A DNA stretch of 60,087 bases, from the NCBI RefSeq assembly GCF_019800005.1, contig NZ_JABGCL010000028.1, positions 1 through 60,087 of the forward strand. Reading direction: 5' to 3'. A program made the position numbers and the translations under genes. The notes below the pieces were generated by a model. It saw only the letters and a program-made list of their open reading frames with translations. It made no database searches and was not told where the DNA came from. The stretch comes from Geminicoccus harenae. Lineage in GTDB: Bacteria; Pseudomonadota; Alphaproteobacteria; Geminicoccales; Geminicoccaceae. This document shows positions 44,401-53,293 of this stretch, piece by piece. Each line of letters begins with the position of its first letter. Position 1 is the first letter of the stretch.

Positions 44401-44521
44401 CCGCATAGCCTCCGATGGTTCTTGCTGCCGTGGCAGCGCTTGCCGAGCATGCTTGACCGAACTGGCCGGTGCCGTCCATCGGTTGCGGCAAGGGCAGGAA
44501 ATGCCGGTGCAGGTGAGGCAC

Positions 44522-44965
44522 ATGATGCAGGCGATCCCGGAGCAGCTCGGCCGGACGGTCTATGCCGAGGTCGACGAGGCGGCGGGGCCGGACCCGTTGC
44601 GGCAGGCGGCGGGCTGGCTGGCCCGCTTCGAGCCGTGGCTGGGCCCCTGCCGGAACGTGGGCGTCGCAGTGCGGGCGCTGGAGGGCCTGCGGGCGACGGT
44701 GGTCTCGGCCGGGTATCAAGATGACCGGGTGGCGATGGTCCATCTGGTAGGGCCGCGGCCGGCGGAGCTGAAGCCACGCTGGAAGCTGGAAGGTGCGGCG
44801 GCGACCCTGGAGGCGGAAGACGGCGTGCTGCGGCTCAGTCGTGCCGGCCAGGTCCTGGATCCGTCTGGCATTGCGCTGCCGGACGCGTCGCCGGGGCGGG
44901 TGGCGATCCTGAACGACGCGCTGGCGAAGGCCGCTGCGTCCAGCTTGGTGGAGACGGTCGAATGA
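44522..44965 (+). CDS. Hypothetical protein in the SDR-P450 operon
   Basis: The 147-residue protein has no domain I recognise. It is mixed alpha/beta with a conserved-looking core (WLGPCRNVGVAVRALEGLRATVVSAG and VHLVGPRP). The ATG at 44522 follows AGGTGAGG. It overlaps the SDR gene by 4 bases (ATGA), so it belongs to the SDR-P450 operon and may be a small partner or a regulator of the pathway. Confidence 0.7.
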   Translation: MMQAIPEQLGRTVYAEVDEAAGPDPLRQAAGWLARFEPWLGPCRNVGVAVRALEGLRATVVSAGYQDDRVAMVHLVGPRPAELKPRWKLEGAAATLEAEDGVLRLSRAGQVLDPSGIALPDASPGRVAILNDALAKAAASSLVETVE

Positions 44966-45711
44966 CGGACAAGGTGCTGCTGGTCACCGGCGGCGGGCGT
45001 GGCATCGGGGCGGCGATCTGCCGGCTGGCGGCGCGCGACGGCTGGGACGTCGCGATCAACTATGCCGCAAAGCCGGGGCCAGCGGAGGAGGTCGCGGAGG
45101 CGGTGCGCGCTGCCGGGCGCCGGGCGGTGACGATCGCCGGTGATGTCGCCGATCAGGAGGCGGTCGTGCGGATGTTCGACGAGGCCGAGGCGGCGCTGGG
45201 CAAGGTCACCGGGGTGGTGGCCAATGCCGGGATCGTCAACAAGGCGGGCCCGCTGGCCGACATGCCGGTCGACGTGATCCGCCGGGTGATCGAGGTCGAC
45301 CTGCTGGGGGCGATCTGGACGGCGCGCGAGGCGGTGCGGCGGATGGGCCGCTCGCGCGGCGGCCAGGGCGGGGTGATCGTCAACATCTCGTCGATGGCGG
45401 CGGTGTTCTGCGGGGCGGGCGGCTTTGCGCCCTACGGCATCGCCAAGCTCGGCGTCGACGCGCTCACCGAGGGGCTGGGTAAGGACGTGGGCGGTGACGG
45501 GATCCGGGTCTGCGGGATCCGGCCGGGCCTGATCGACACCGAGATGCAGAACGACACCGGGATCGAGAACCGGCTGGAACGGTTCGGCCCGACCGTGCCG
45601 ATGGGCCGGGCGGGCACGGCCGACGAGGTGGCCGAGGCGGTGGTCTGGCTCCTGTCCGACCAGGCCAGCTACGTCAGCGCCACCACCTTCAACGTGTCCG
45701 GCGGCAGGTGA
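44962..45711 (+). CDS. SDR-family NAD(P)-dependent oxidoreductase
   Basis: The 249-residue classical SDR has the cofactor loop TGGGRGIG, NAG (VVANAGIV), the catalytic serine (NISSMA), YGIAK and the C-terminal YVSATTFNVSGG, all in order. It resembles 3-oxoacyl-ACP reductase/glucose dehydrogenase-type enzymes and oxidises or reduces a hydroxyl or ketone. It is 13 bases before a cytochrome P450 gene, so together they may hydroxylate and then oxidise the same substrate. Confidence 0.92.
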   Translation: MTDKVLLVTGGGRGIGAAICRLAARDGWDVAINYAAKPGPAEEVAEAVRAAGRRAVTIAGDVADQEAVVRMFDEAEAALGKVTGVVANAGIVNKAGPLADMPVDVIRRVIEVDLLGAIWTAREAVRRMGRSRGGQGGVIVNISSMAAVFCGAGGFAPYGIAKLGVDALTEGLGKDVGGDGIRVCGIRPGLIDTEMQNDTGIENRLERFGPTVPMGRAGTADEVAEAVVWLLSDQASYVSATTFNVSGGR

Positions 45712-45724
45712 GGCCAGCACCCCG

Positions 45725-46990
45725 GTGAGGGAAGGGCCGCTCACCTTCGATCCCGCCACGAGGCGGGTCCGGCTCGACCCGCGCGACCCGGACTTCTTCC
45801 TGGACCCCTACCCGACCTACCGGGCGATCCATGCGCACTGCCCGGTGTTCTTCTGGGAGGAACTCGGCCACTGGTGCCTGGCCGGGTTGGCGGAGGTGGA
45901 TGCGGTCATGCGCGACCGGCGCTTTGGCCGCGACGCCTGGCAGGCGGCGGCCTGCGCCGGGCGGGTGCTGCCCGAGATCCCGGGTCGCCTGGCGCCATTC
46001 TATGCGGTCGAGGCCTGCTCCATGCTGGAGCGGGAGCCGCCTCTGCATACCCGGCTGCGCAGCCAGGTGAGCCGGGCCTTCGTGCCAAGGCGGATCGAGG
46101 CGCTGCGGGACCAGGTGCAGACACTGGCCGACCGGCTGGTCGACGCCTTCCCGGCGGGGCGGCCGTTCGACCTGCTGCCGGCCTACTGCACGCCGATCCC
46201 GGTGGAGACGATCTGCCTGCTCCTGGGCGTGCCGGCGGCGATGGCGCCGGACCTGCTGGACTGGTCGCACCGGATGGTGGCGATGTACCGGCCGGGGCGC
46301 AGCCGGGCCGACGAGGACGCGGCTGTCGCGGCCACCCTGGCCTTCGTGGCCTGGCTGAAGGCGCTGATCCGGGAGCGGCGACACCGGCCAGGGGACGACC
46401 TGATCAGCCAGCTCGCCGGCCAGGACCCGGCAGAAGGGGGATTGAGCGAGGACGAGCTGGTCTCGACCTGCATCCTGCTGCTGAACGCGGGTCACGAGGC
46501 CACCGTCCACGCACTGGGCAATGCCGTTGCCGTGCTGCTGGCGCAGCCGGGCGATCCCGCGGACCGCTTCGCCACGCCCGAAGCGGCGGCCGCCACGGTC
46601 GAGGAGGTGCTGCGCTTCGTTCCGCCGCTCCACCTGTTCTGCCGCCATGCGCTGGCCGAGGTCGAGCTGGCGGGCGTGAAGTTGCGGCCGGGCGAACGGA
46701 TCGGGCTGCTCCTGGGCGCTGCCGGCCGCGATCCCCGCCGGTTCGCCGATCCTGACCGGTTCGATCCCGGACGGGCGGACCGGCGGCACGTGGCGTTCGG
46801 GGCGGGCATCCATGCCTGCCTCGGCGCAGCACTGGCGCGGCTGGAGCTCCAGGTGGCGCTGACGACCCTGTTCCGGCGCTGCCCGGACCTGCGCCTGGCC
46901 GCACCCACGCGCTGCCGTGACAGCTGGCATTTCCACGGGCAGGAGGCGGTGCTGGTGGCCAGCGCCGCCGGGGCTCAGCCGATCGGGTAG
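45725..46990 (+). CDS. Cytochrome P450
   Basis: The 421-residue soluble bacterial P450 has the I-helix AGHEATVHALGNAV (Ala replaces the usual first threonine of AGxET), the ExxR motif in EEVLRF, and the heme loop FGAGIHACLGAALARLEL with the cysteine ligand. It hydroxylates a substrate using electrons from a ferredoxin, which is not encoded nearby. The start is a GTG at 45725. It overlaps the convergent DUF6134-like gene by 16 bases. Confidence 0.94.
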   Translation: MREGPLTFDPATRRVRLDPRDPDFFLDPYPTYRAIHAHCPVFFWEELGHWCLAGLAEVDAVMRDRRFGRDAWQAAACAGRVLPEIPGRLAPFYAVEACSMLEREPPLHTRLRSQVSRAFVPRRIEALRDQVQTLADRLVDAFPAGRPFDLLPAYCTPIPVETICLLLGVPAAMAPDLLDWSHRMVAMYRPGRSRADEDAAVAATLAFVAWLKALIRERRHRPGDDLISQLAGQDPAEGGLSEDELVSTCILLLNAGHEATVHALGNAVAVLLAQPGDPADRFATPEAAAATVEEVLRFVPPLHLFCRHALAEVELAGVKLRPGERIGLLLGAAGRDPRRFADPDRFDPGRADRRHVAFGAGIHACLGAALARLELQVALTTLFRRCPDLRLAAPTRCRDSWHFHGQEAVLVASAAGAQPIG

Positions 46991-47628
46991 TAGTCCAGCC
47001 GCTCGCCGCGGGTGACGAAGCTGGTGCGCACGAACCGGCCGCTCTCATCGTACCAGATGGACCCGGTGCGGCCCTGCGTGCCGCTCATCTCGTAGCGGGT
47101 CGCGGCCACTTTCCGGCCATCGCCGAGATCGACCATATCCGGCACGCCAGGGGTCGTGGTGGTCTTGATCAACTCGGTGGTCTTGCTGTCGAGCAGGGTG
47201 GTCTCGTGGACGATCTCCTGGTTCCAGAAGGCGATGTCGGTCATCGTGCCGAGCGGCACGCGGACCCGGCCCTTGGGCCCCTGCACCACGAGCTGCTCGT
47301 CCTTCGCCTCGAAGCTCACGTCGAAGATGTCGCCGTCATCGACGATGCGCGAGCGGCCCTCGACCAGCGTGCCGCCCTGCCAGCGCTCGACCGCGTCCTG
47401 CTTGAACGACGCCACGGTGATGAAGGCCAGCTTGACCTTGATGTCGATCGCCGTGGTGACCTTGACCAGGTCGCCGTCGGGCTCGAAGCGGATCTGGTGC
47501 CGGCCGATGTCGTCGCCCTTGCGCATGACCCGGAACGTGGCGTTCTCGAACACGACGTCCGCCCGGCTCCGGTCCGGAAGGAGCAGTGCTCCCGTGGCCG
47601 CGAGCAGGAACATGCGGCGTTCGATCAT
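46975..47628 (-). CDS. DUF6134-like secreted protein
   Basis: The 217-residue protein has a signal peptide (MIERRMFLLAATGALLLPDRSRA, cleaved about residue 23). Its mature beta-rich part resembles the DUF6134 family (FRVMRKGDDIGRHQIRFE, TAIDIKVKLAFITVASFKQDAVERW). The ATG at 47628 is preceded by GGAGG at 8 bases. The function of the family is not established; a periplasmic role is likely. Confidence 0.85.
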   Translation of the reverse strand: MIERRMFLLAATGALLLPDRSRADVVFENATFRVMRKGDDIGRHQIRFEPDGDLVKVTTAIDIKVKLAFITVASFKQDAVERWQGGTLVEGRSRIVDDGDIFDVSFEAKDEQLVVQGPKGRVRVPLGTMTDIAFWNQEIVHETTLLDSKTTELIKTTTTPGVPDMVDLGDGRKVAATRYEMSGTQGRTGSIWYDESGRFVRTSFVTRGERLDYYPIG

Positions 47629-47813
47629 CCAGCTGGCCTCCTTGAGGCGTCCTTCTGACGCCAGAACTTCACTCGAGGCGGGCCGGTTGCGGCACACGCC
47701 TGCTGGCGCCGCGTTGCCGTGCCCCTTATTGCAGCGTCTAGCAGAACCGCCCGGGCCAGGACAGGGGGCCGCACCCCTGCCGGCTGCAGCAGGCGGCAGG
47801 GAAGTCGGCGACG

Positions 47814-48872
47814 ATGGCAAGGCAGGCTGGGGGCAGGCTCCGGGTGGCGATGGTCGGCTGCGGGTTCTTCGCCCGCAACCATCTGCTGGCCTGGCATCAT
47901 CTGCCGGACGTGGATCTGGAGGGCGTGTGCGACCTGGACCGGGGCCGCGCCGAGGCGTTCGCCGATCTCATCGAGGAACAGGGCGGCCGCCGCCCGGCCG
48001 TCCACACCGACCTCGCCGCCATGCTGGCCGAACTGCGCCCGGACCTGGTGGACGTGGTGACCACGATGGAGAGCCACGAGGCGCTGGTCGGGATCTGTGC
48101 CGAGGCCGGTGTAGCCACGATCTGCCAGAAGCCGTTCGCCCCCGATCTCGCCACTGTCCGCCGGATCGTGACCAAAGCCGAGGCGGCCGGCATTGCCTTG
48201 ATGATCCACGAGAACTTCCGCTTCCAGGGGCCGATGATGGCGGTCCGGCGCTGCCTGGACGAGGGCCGGATCGGCACCCCGCTCGCGGCACGCCTGTCCT
48301 GGCGGTGCGGCTTCGACGTGTTCAAGGGCCAGCCCTATCTGGCCCGGGTGGAGCGGCTGGTCCTGCTCGACCTGGTGATCCACCTGTTCGACCTCGCCCG
48401 CTTCCTGTTCGGCGACGTCGCCCGGATCCTGGCCAGGACCCAGCGGGTGCGCCAGGGGATCGCCGGGGAGGACGGGGCGGTCTGCCTGCTCCAGCACGAG
48501 AACGGCACGATCTGCGAGGTGCTGGGCTCGTACCACACGAGGATCGATCCCGACCCATTCCCGCAGACCCTGATCCGGATCGACGGGACGCAGGGGCATC
48601 TGGAGGTCGGGCACGACTATGCGCTCGCCATCCGCACCGCGGCCGGCACCGAGCGCCGCTCGATCGCGCCCGTGGCACCCGACTGGGGCGACCCGGTCTG
48701 GGCCATGGTCCAGGAAAGCGTGCTCAACACCCAGGCCCATTTCGTCCAGGCGGTGCAGAGCGGGCAGGAGGCTGCGACCTCGGCACGGGACAACGAGAAG
48801 ACGTTTGCCCTGGTCGAGGCGGCCTACCGCTCGGATGCATCGGCGGCCTGGGTGGACCTCGCCACGGTCTGA
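47814..48872 (+). CDS. Gfo/Idh/MocA-family oxidoreductase
   Basis: The 352-residue NAD(P)-dependent dehydrogenase has the N-terminal Rossmann motif VAMVGCGFFARNH and the family EKP-like motif replaced by QKPFAPD. The C-terminal GFO-type domain follows (VLLDLVIHLFDLARFLFGD). Such enzymes act on sugars or inositols; QKP is common in some sub-groups. The start is an ATG at 47814. The operon context is weak because the neighbours are on the opposite strand. Confidence 0.9.
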   Translation: MARQAGGRLRVAMVGCGFFARNHLLAWHHLPDVDLEGVCDLDRGRAEAFADLIEEQGGRRPAVHTDLAAMLAELRPDLVDVVTTMESHEALVGICAEAGVATICQKPFAPDLATVRRIVTKAEAAGIALMIHENFRFQGPMMAVRRCLDEGRIGTPLAARLSWRCGFDVFKGQPYLARVERLVLLDLVIHLFDLARFLFGDVARILARTQRVRQGIAGEDGAVCLLQHENGTICEVLGSYHTRIDPDPFPQTLIRIDGTQGHLEVGHDYALAIRTAAGTERRSIAPVAPDWGDPVWAMVQESVLNTQAHFVQAVQSGQEAATSARDNEKTFALVEAAYRSDASAAWVDLATV

Positions 48873-48876
48873 GCGG

Positions 48877-49206
48877 TCAGGCACCTTCCTCGGGCACGGC
48901 CGGTGCCGGCCGTGCCGGCTTCAGGCTCTGCCAGTCGGAGCCGGCCGCGACCACGCAGGCCTGGCCGTCCGGGGCCAGGCTCACCATCGTCCAGGTGTCG
49001 TTGCCGGATGAGGCGAACAATTGGAGCAGGTGGCCGTTCGACTGCAGCCCGATCGAGACGGGCGCCTCGGCATAGGTGCTGGCCAACTCGCCCTGGATCT
49101 GCGCGTAGCCGGTGCACGGCAGGTCCGGCAGATCCGGGGCGGCTGCCGCGGCAGGGGTGCCGCCGGGGAAGACCGAGAGCAGCAGGGCGACGAGCCATTG
49201 GAACAT
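48877..49206 (-). CDS. Small secreted hypothetical protein
   Basis: The 109-residue product has an N-terminal hydrophobic segment (MFQWLVALLLSVFPGG), then a Pro/Ala-rich linker and a compact domain with two cysteines (LPCTGYAQIQ and GQACVVAAG), possibly disulfide-linked. No family is recognised. GAG precedes the ATG at 49206. It converges on the Gfo/Idh gene with 4 bases between. Confidence 0.7.
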   Translation of the reverse strand: MFQWLVALLLSVFPGGTPAAAAAPDLPDLPCTGYAQIQGELASTYAEAPVSIGLQSNGHLLQLFASSGNDTWTMVSLAPDGQACVVAAGSDWQSLKPARPAPAVPEEGA

Positions 49207-49347
49207 CGGGCACTCCAGCGCCCGCGCTCGTGCGGGCCCGTGGCCCAGCATGCCACCTGCCGGTTAATGCCGGCCTAACGCGATCACCGTCCTGCCACAT
49301 CACCGTCACGCCGTAGCCGTGGACGGGGGTTAGTGCCGCTCTCGACT

Positions 49348-49361
49348 GGTTCCAGGGAACC
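49348..49361. promoter_or_regulatory. Dyad GGTTCC-AG-GGAACC upstream of phoX
   Basis: A perfect 6-2-6 palindrome lies 26 bases upstream of the PhoX start codon. It could be an operator. It does not resemble the Pho box (CTGTCAT repeats). Confidence 0.35.
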
Positions 49362-49387
49362 GGGCAACCGATGGCGACGGGATCGAC

Positions 49388-51448
49388 ATGGCCGAGACGC
49401 ACGACGCACGCACGTTCCGCACCTCGCAGCTCGAGGATGCGATGGGCGAGGGGCACAACCCCACCGCCAACCCCACCATGGGCGAGATCATCGCCAGCCG
49501 CTTTTCCCGGCGCGCCATGCTGAAGGGCTCGCTCGCCGTCTCGGCGATCTCGGCGACGGTGGGCCCGGCGGCGCTGCTGGCGGCGGGGGAGGCCCAGGCC
49601 GCGTCCGCTTCGGCCTTCAGCTTCGAGGAGATCGCCGCGGGCGTGGACGAGCGCCATCACGTGGCCCCGGGCTACGATGCCGAGGTGCTGCTGCGCTGGG
49701 GGGACCCGCTCTTTCCGGATTCGCCGCCCTTCGACCCGGAGAACCAGTCGCCCGAGGCGCAGGCCCGGCAGTTCGGCTACAACAACGACTATGTCGGCTA
49801 CATCCCGATGCCGGGTGCCGAGGATCCGTCGGCGCACGGGCTGCTCGTGGTCAACCACGAGTACACCAACGAGCACCTGATGTTCCCGGGCATCGTCGAG
49901 ATCGTCGAGGTCGAGAAGGAGGTGAAGCCGGCCGACCCGGAGAAGAACCTCCCGGCGGTCGTCGAGAAGGAGCTCCAGATCCAGGTTGCGCCCGCCGACC
50001 AGCGGCGGGTCGACATCGAGATGGCGGCCCATGGCGGCACGATCGTCGAGATCCGCAAGGTCGAGGGCAATTGGCAGGTGGTGCGGGACGGAAGCTACAA
50101 CCGCCGGATCACCGCCGACACGCCGATGCTGATCACCGGCCCTGCGGCCGGGCATGAGCGGCTGAAGACGGTGGCCGATGCGACCGGCTGCAACGTGCTG
50201 GGCACGATCAACAACTGTGCCGGCGGTGTCACGCCCTGGGGCACCTACATCATGGCCGAGGAGAACTTCCACGGCTATTTCGGCGGCGAGCTGCCCGAGG
50301 GGCACCCCGAGACGGCGAACTATGCGCGCATGGGCGTGCCGGACACCACCTATGAGTGGTTCAGGTTCCACGAGCGCTTCGACCTGGCGAAGGAGCCGAA
50401 CGAGCCGAACCGGTTCGGCTGGATCGTCGAGGTCGACCCGTTCGATCCGCAATCCACGCCGAAGAAGCGCACGGCACTGGGCAGGACCAAGCACGAGGGT
50501 GCGGAATCGATCGTCGCGAAGGACGGCCGGGTGGTGTTCTATCTCGGCGACGACGAGCGGTTCGACTATGTCTACAAGTTCGTCACCGCCGGCAGGTTCG
50601 ACCCGGACGACCGGGCGGCCAACATGGACCTGCTGGACGAGGGCACGCTCTACGTGGCGCGCTTCGACGCGGACGGCAGCATGAAATGGCTGCCGCTGGT
50701 GCATGGGCAGGGGCCGCTCACCGCCGAGAACGGCTTTGCCGGCCAAGCGGACGTAGTGATCGAGACCCGGCGGGCCGCCGACCTGCTGGGCGCCACCAAG
50801 ATGGACCGGCCGGAGGACGTCGAGCCGGATGAGCGGACCGGCAAGGTCTATGTCATGCTCACCAACAACACCAAACGCGGCGAGGAGCAGGTCGACGGGG
50901 CCAACCCGCGCGCGGCCAACGCGTTCGGCCACATCATCGAGATTCTGGAAGCGGATGGCGACTTCGCCGCGACCGAGGGGCGCTGGGAGGTGCTGCTCAA
51001 ATGCGGCGACCCGAGCGTGGCCGAGGTCGGCGCGTCCTTCTCGACCGCGACCACGGAGAACGGCTGGTTCGGGATGCCCGACAACTGCGCGGTCGATTCG
51101 GCCGGGCGGCTCTGGGTCACGACCGACGGCAACTCGCCCAAGGCCACCGGGCGTACCGACGGGGTGTGGGCGGTGGACACGGAAGGGGAGGCGCGGGCCA
51201 CCTCCAAGCTGTTCTTCCGGGTGCCGGTGGGCGCGGAGATGTGCGGCCCGCTGTTCACACCGGACGACCAGACCATGTTCGTGGCGGTCCAGCATCCGGG
51301 CGACGGCGGCGAAGACTGGGAGGGTTTCGGCCGGCTGTCGTACTACGAGGACCTCTCGACGCGCTGGCCGGACTTCGACCCAAACATGCCGGTGCGGCCG
51401 TCCGTGGTGGTGATCACCCGGCAGGGTGGGGGCAGGATCGCGGTCTGA
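49388..51448 (+). CDS. PhoX-family alkaline phosphatase
   Basis: The 686-residue protein belongs to the PhoX/DUF839 family: calcium/iron-dependent phosphatases that release phosphate from esters in the periplasm. A Tat signal (SRRAMLKGSLAVSAIS, with a late cleavage site near AQA) is present at residues 38-75. Family segments include GLLVVNHEYTNEHLMF, GTINNCAGGVTPWGTYIMAEEN and EDVEPDERTGKVYVMLTNN. The long N-terminus before the Tat motif is common. The length is usual. Confidence 0.94.
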   Translation: MAETHDARTFRTSQLEDAMGEGHNPTANPTMGEIIASRFSRRAMLKGSLAVSAISATVGPAALLAAGEAQAASASAFSFEEIAAGVDERHHVAPGYDAEVLLRWGDPLFPDSPPFDPENQSPEAQARQFGYNNDYVGYIPMPGAEDPSAHGLLVVNHEYTNEHLMFPGIVEIVEVEKEVKPADPEKNLPAVVEKELQIQVAPADQRRVDIEMAAHGGTIVEIRKVEGNWQVVRDGSYNRRITADTPMLITGPAAGHERLKTVADATGCNVLGTINNCAGGVTPWGTYIMAEENFHGYFGGELPEGHPETANYARMGVPDTTYEWFRFHERFDLAKEPNEPNRFGWIVEVDPFDPQSTPKKRTALGRTKHEGAESIVAKDGRVVFYLGDDERFDYVYKFVTAGRFDPDDRAANMDLLDEGTLYVARFDADGSMKWLPLVHGQGPLTAENGFAGQADVVIETRRAADLLGATKMDRPEDVEPDERTGKVYVMLTNNTKRGEEQVDGANPRAANAFGHIIEILEADGDFAATEGRWEVLLKCGDPSVAEVGASFSTATTENGWFGMPDNCAVDSAGRLWVTTDGNSPKATGRTDGVWAVDTEGEARATSKLFFRVPVGAEMCGPLFTPDDQTMFVAVQHPGDGGEDWEGFGRLSYYEDLSTRWPDFDPNMPVRPSVVVITRQGGGRIAV

Positions 51449-51478
51449 GCTGACAAGGCGAGCCCGGGGACGATGGTC

Positions 51479-51498
51479 CTCGGGTTCGTTCGTGCAGA
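51479..51498 (+). repeat. Direct repeat, copy 1
   Basis: CTCGGGTTCG followed by TTCGTGCAGA. It matches copy 2 at 51604-51623 in 19 of 20 bases and lies 125 bases from it. Confidence 0.6.
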
Positions 51499-51603
51499 TC
51501 TGTCTGGCCGGGCGAGGGGAAGGGTTGCTGCGGCTGCCGTACCGCCCACCTCCGCCGGGTCCTGCGGGTCGAAAGCTTGCAACCGTTTGATACACCAGCC
51601 CTT

Positions 51604-51623
51604 CTCGGGTTCGTTTGTGCAGA
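51604..51623 (+). repeat. Direct repeat, copy 2
   Basis: CTCGGGTTCG followed by TTTGTGCAGA. The pair flanks a 105-base stretch without recognisable content. It may be a small mobile-element footprint or a regulatory pair. Confidence 0.6.
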
Positions 51624-51754
51624 ACATGGTACGGCATGACGGTCGGGACACGGCAGGATTCTGCAGCCTGGGCAGACGTCACAGGATAGCATGAATGGCT
51701 CGATATTCCTAACCGGTCGTCGGCCCGCTGGCAGCGACTTGGTCCTTCACAAGA

Positions 51755-51770
51755 TAGAACGAACGTTCTA
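51755..51770 (+). promoter_or_regulatory. TetR-type operator
   Basis: TAGAACG-AA-CGTTCTA is a perfect 7-base dyad with a 2-base centre, 9 bases upstream of the tetR-like ATG. The position fits autorepression of the tetR-eamA operon. The ATGA overlap between the two genes means both would be controlled. Confidence 0.8.
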
Positions 51771-51779
51771 CTTTGGGGC

Positions 51780-52340
51780 ATGAGCAGCAAGCGACGTGAC
51801 ATCGCCGAGGCGGCTAACCGGGTCTTCTATCGGGAAGGGTTCGCGGCTGTCGGCATCGATCGGCTGGTGGATGAAGCCAATGTCGCGCTTGGCACCCTCT
51901 ACCGGCATTTCGGGGATCGTACGCAGGTCATCGTGGCCGCACTGGAGCATCGGCACGGTGAATTCCTGGCCTATCTGGAGGAGCGTGCCCGGGCGGGCGA
52001 AGGTGCGGACTGCGTGCTGCAGCTGTTCGATGCGCTGGGCAACTGGAGCCAGGGCCGCGGCGGGAATGGCTGCCTGTTCCTACGTGCGGCAGCGGACCAT
52101 CCCCATGACGAGCGGATCCGGCAGGCAGCCGTGGACCACAAGCGGCGCTACCTGGCGCTGGTCGAGCAGCGTCTTCTCCAGGGCGGATGGCGGGCCGAGC
52201 GGGCGGAAGAGCTGGCGCCCGTCATCTTCCTGCTCCTGGAAGGAGCGGTGGCCGCCGCGTTCACGCTCGGGGACGCGGCGGCGGTGGCAGGCGCCCGCCA
52301 TGCGGCTGCGATCCTGCTGGCACAGCCGGGCGCGTCATGA
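51780..52340 (+). CDS. TetR-family transcriptional repressor
   Basis: The 186-residue protein has a TetR N-terminal helix-turn-helix (residues about 5-50: DIAEAANRVFYREGFAAVGIDRLVDEANVALGTLYRHF) and an all-helical ligand-binding C-terminus. The recognition helix is VALGTLYRHFGDR. It lies directly behind a matching operator and overlaps the EamA gene by 4 bases, so it probably regulates the exporter and itself in response to a small molecule carried by the exporter. Confidence 0.93.
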   Translation: MSSKRRDIAEAANRVFYREGFAAVGIDRLVDEANVALGTLYRHFGDRTQVIVAALEHRHGEFLAYLEERARAGEGADCVLQLFDALGNWSQGRGGNGCLFLRAAADHPHDERIRQAAVDHKRRYLALVEQRLLQGGWRAERAEELAPVIFLLLEGAVAAAFTLGDAAAVAGARHAAAILLAQPGAS

Positions 52341-53293
52341 GGCTGACGGCGGCGCCGCTCGTCCTGCTGGAGGCCGGGCTCATCATCGCCTGGAGCTCCG
52401 GCTTCATCGGCGCCCGCCTGGCGGCCGATGCGTCCTCGGTCTTTCTCGTCCTGTTCTGGCGGTTCGTGATCGTGGCGCTGCTGCTCGCACCGCTCCTCTG
52501 GCGCGCGGTGCGGCGGGGCCTGACCGTCAGATCGCTGCTGCTGCAGACCCTGCTCGGCATCTTCGCCATGTTCGGCTACCTGGCACCGGGGGTGAAGGCG
52601 ATCGAGCTCGGCGTGCCGGCCGGAACGGCAGCGCTGGTCTCCGCACTCCAGCCGCTGGCCACCGCGGCACTCGTCGGCCCCGTGCTGCATGAGCAGGTCG
52701 ACCGGCGCCAATGGCTGGGCCTGGCCCTGGGGCTGGGCGGCGTTCTGCTCGCGGTGGGCGGGGCGCTGGGCCATGCGCCGATCTGGGCCTATGGGCTGTC
52801 GGCGATCTCGACGACGAGCTTGGTCACCGCGACCCTTCTCGCGAAGAAGGTGCCGGATTCGACGCCGCTCCCGCCATCGCTCGCCATCCAGAGCCTGGCG
52901 ACGGCGATCCTGTTCGCGCCCCTGGCCCTGTGGGATGGCGGGATCCTGCCCGACCTCGACCTGGGCTTCGCTGCCGCCGTGGCGTGGTTCATCGTCTTCG
53001 CGACGGTGGGCGGATACGGCCTCTACTGGCTGTGCCTGCGCAGGACGACCGCAACCAGGGTCGGCAGCCTGATCTACCTGACGCCGCCGGTGACGATGAT
53101 CTGGGCCTGGGCCATGTTCGGGGAGCCGCTCACTCTTATGAGCATGGCCGGGTTCGCGATCTGCCTCATCGGCGTCGCCTTCACCCATGGGTTCGGCTCG
53201 CGGACCCGGCAGCCGCAGCACGAAGCGCCCGCGCGGCAATCCTGCGCGGGCGGAGTGGTCAGGCCGCCACCGGCACCTGGGGCACCGCGCTGA
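52337..53293 (+). CDS. EamA/DMT-family exporter
   Basis: The 318-residue protein has ten membrane helices in two EamA repeats. It starts AGLIIAWSSGFIGARLA, has SALQPLATAALVG in the first repeat and VGSLIYLTPPVTMIWAWAMFGEP in the second. The latter contains the conserved proline pair of the family. It probably exports a metabolite or drug under control of the adjacent TetR. The last 30 residues are hydrophilic and overlap the convergent ABC gene by 35 bases. Confidence 0.92.
   Translation: MRLTAAPLVLLEAGLIIAWSSGFIGARLAADASSVFLVLFWRFVIVALLLAPLLWRAVRRGLTVRSLLLQTLLGIFAMFGYLAPGVKAIELGVPAGTAALVSALQPLATAALVGPVLHEQVDRRQWLGLALGLGGVLLAVGGALGHAPIWAYGLSAISTTSLVTATLLAKKVPDSTPLPPSLAIQSLATAILFAPLALWDGGILPDLDLGFAAAVAWFIVFATVGGYGLYWLCLRRTTATRVGSLIYLTPPVTMIWAWAMFGEPLTLMSMAGFAICLIGVAFTHGFGSRTRQPQHEAPARQSCAGGVVRPPPAPGAPR

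Larger units (their letters stand above)
51449..51779. other. Intergenic region with a direct repeat pair
   Basis: This 331-base gap lies between phoX and the tetR-like gene. It contains the direct repeats at 51479 and 51604, a hairpin-poor 3-prime phoX end, and the TetR operator at 51755. Short open frames on both strands have no recognisable product. Confidence 0.55.

Noticed and set aside
49280..49330. Possible Pho box upstream of phoX
   Set aside because: ACCGTC occurs twice here, but 16 bases apart and unlike the 11-base-phased CTGTCAT repeats of PhoB sites.
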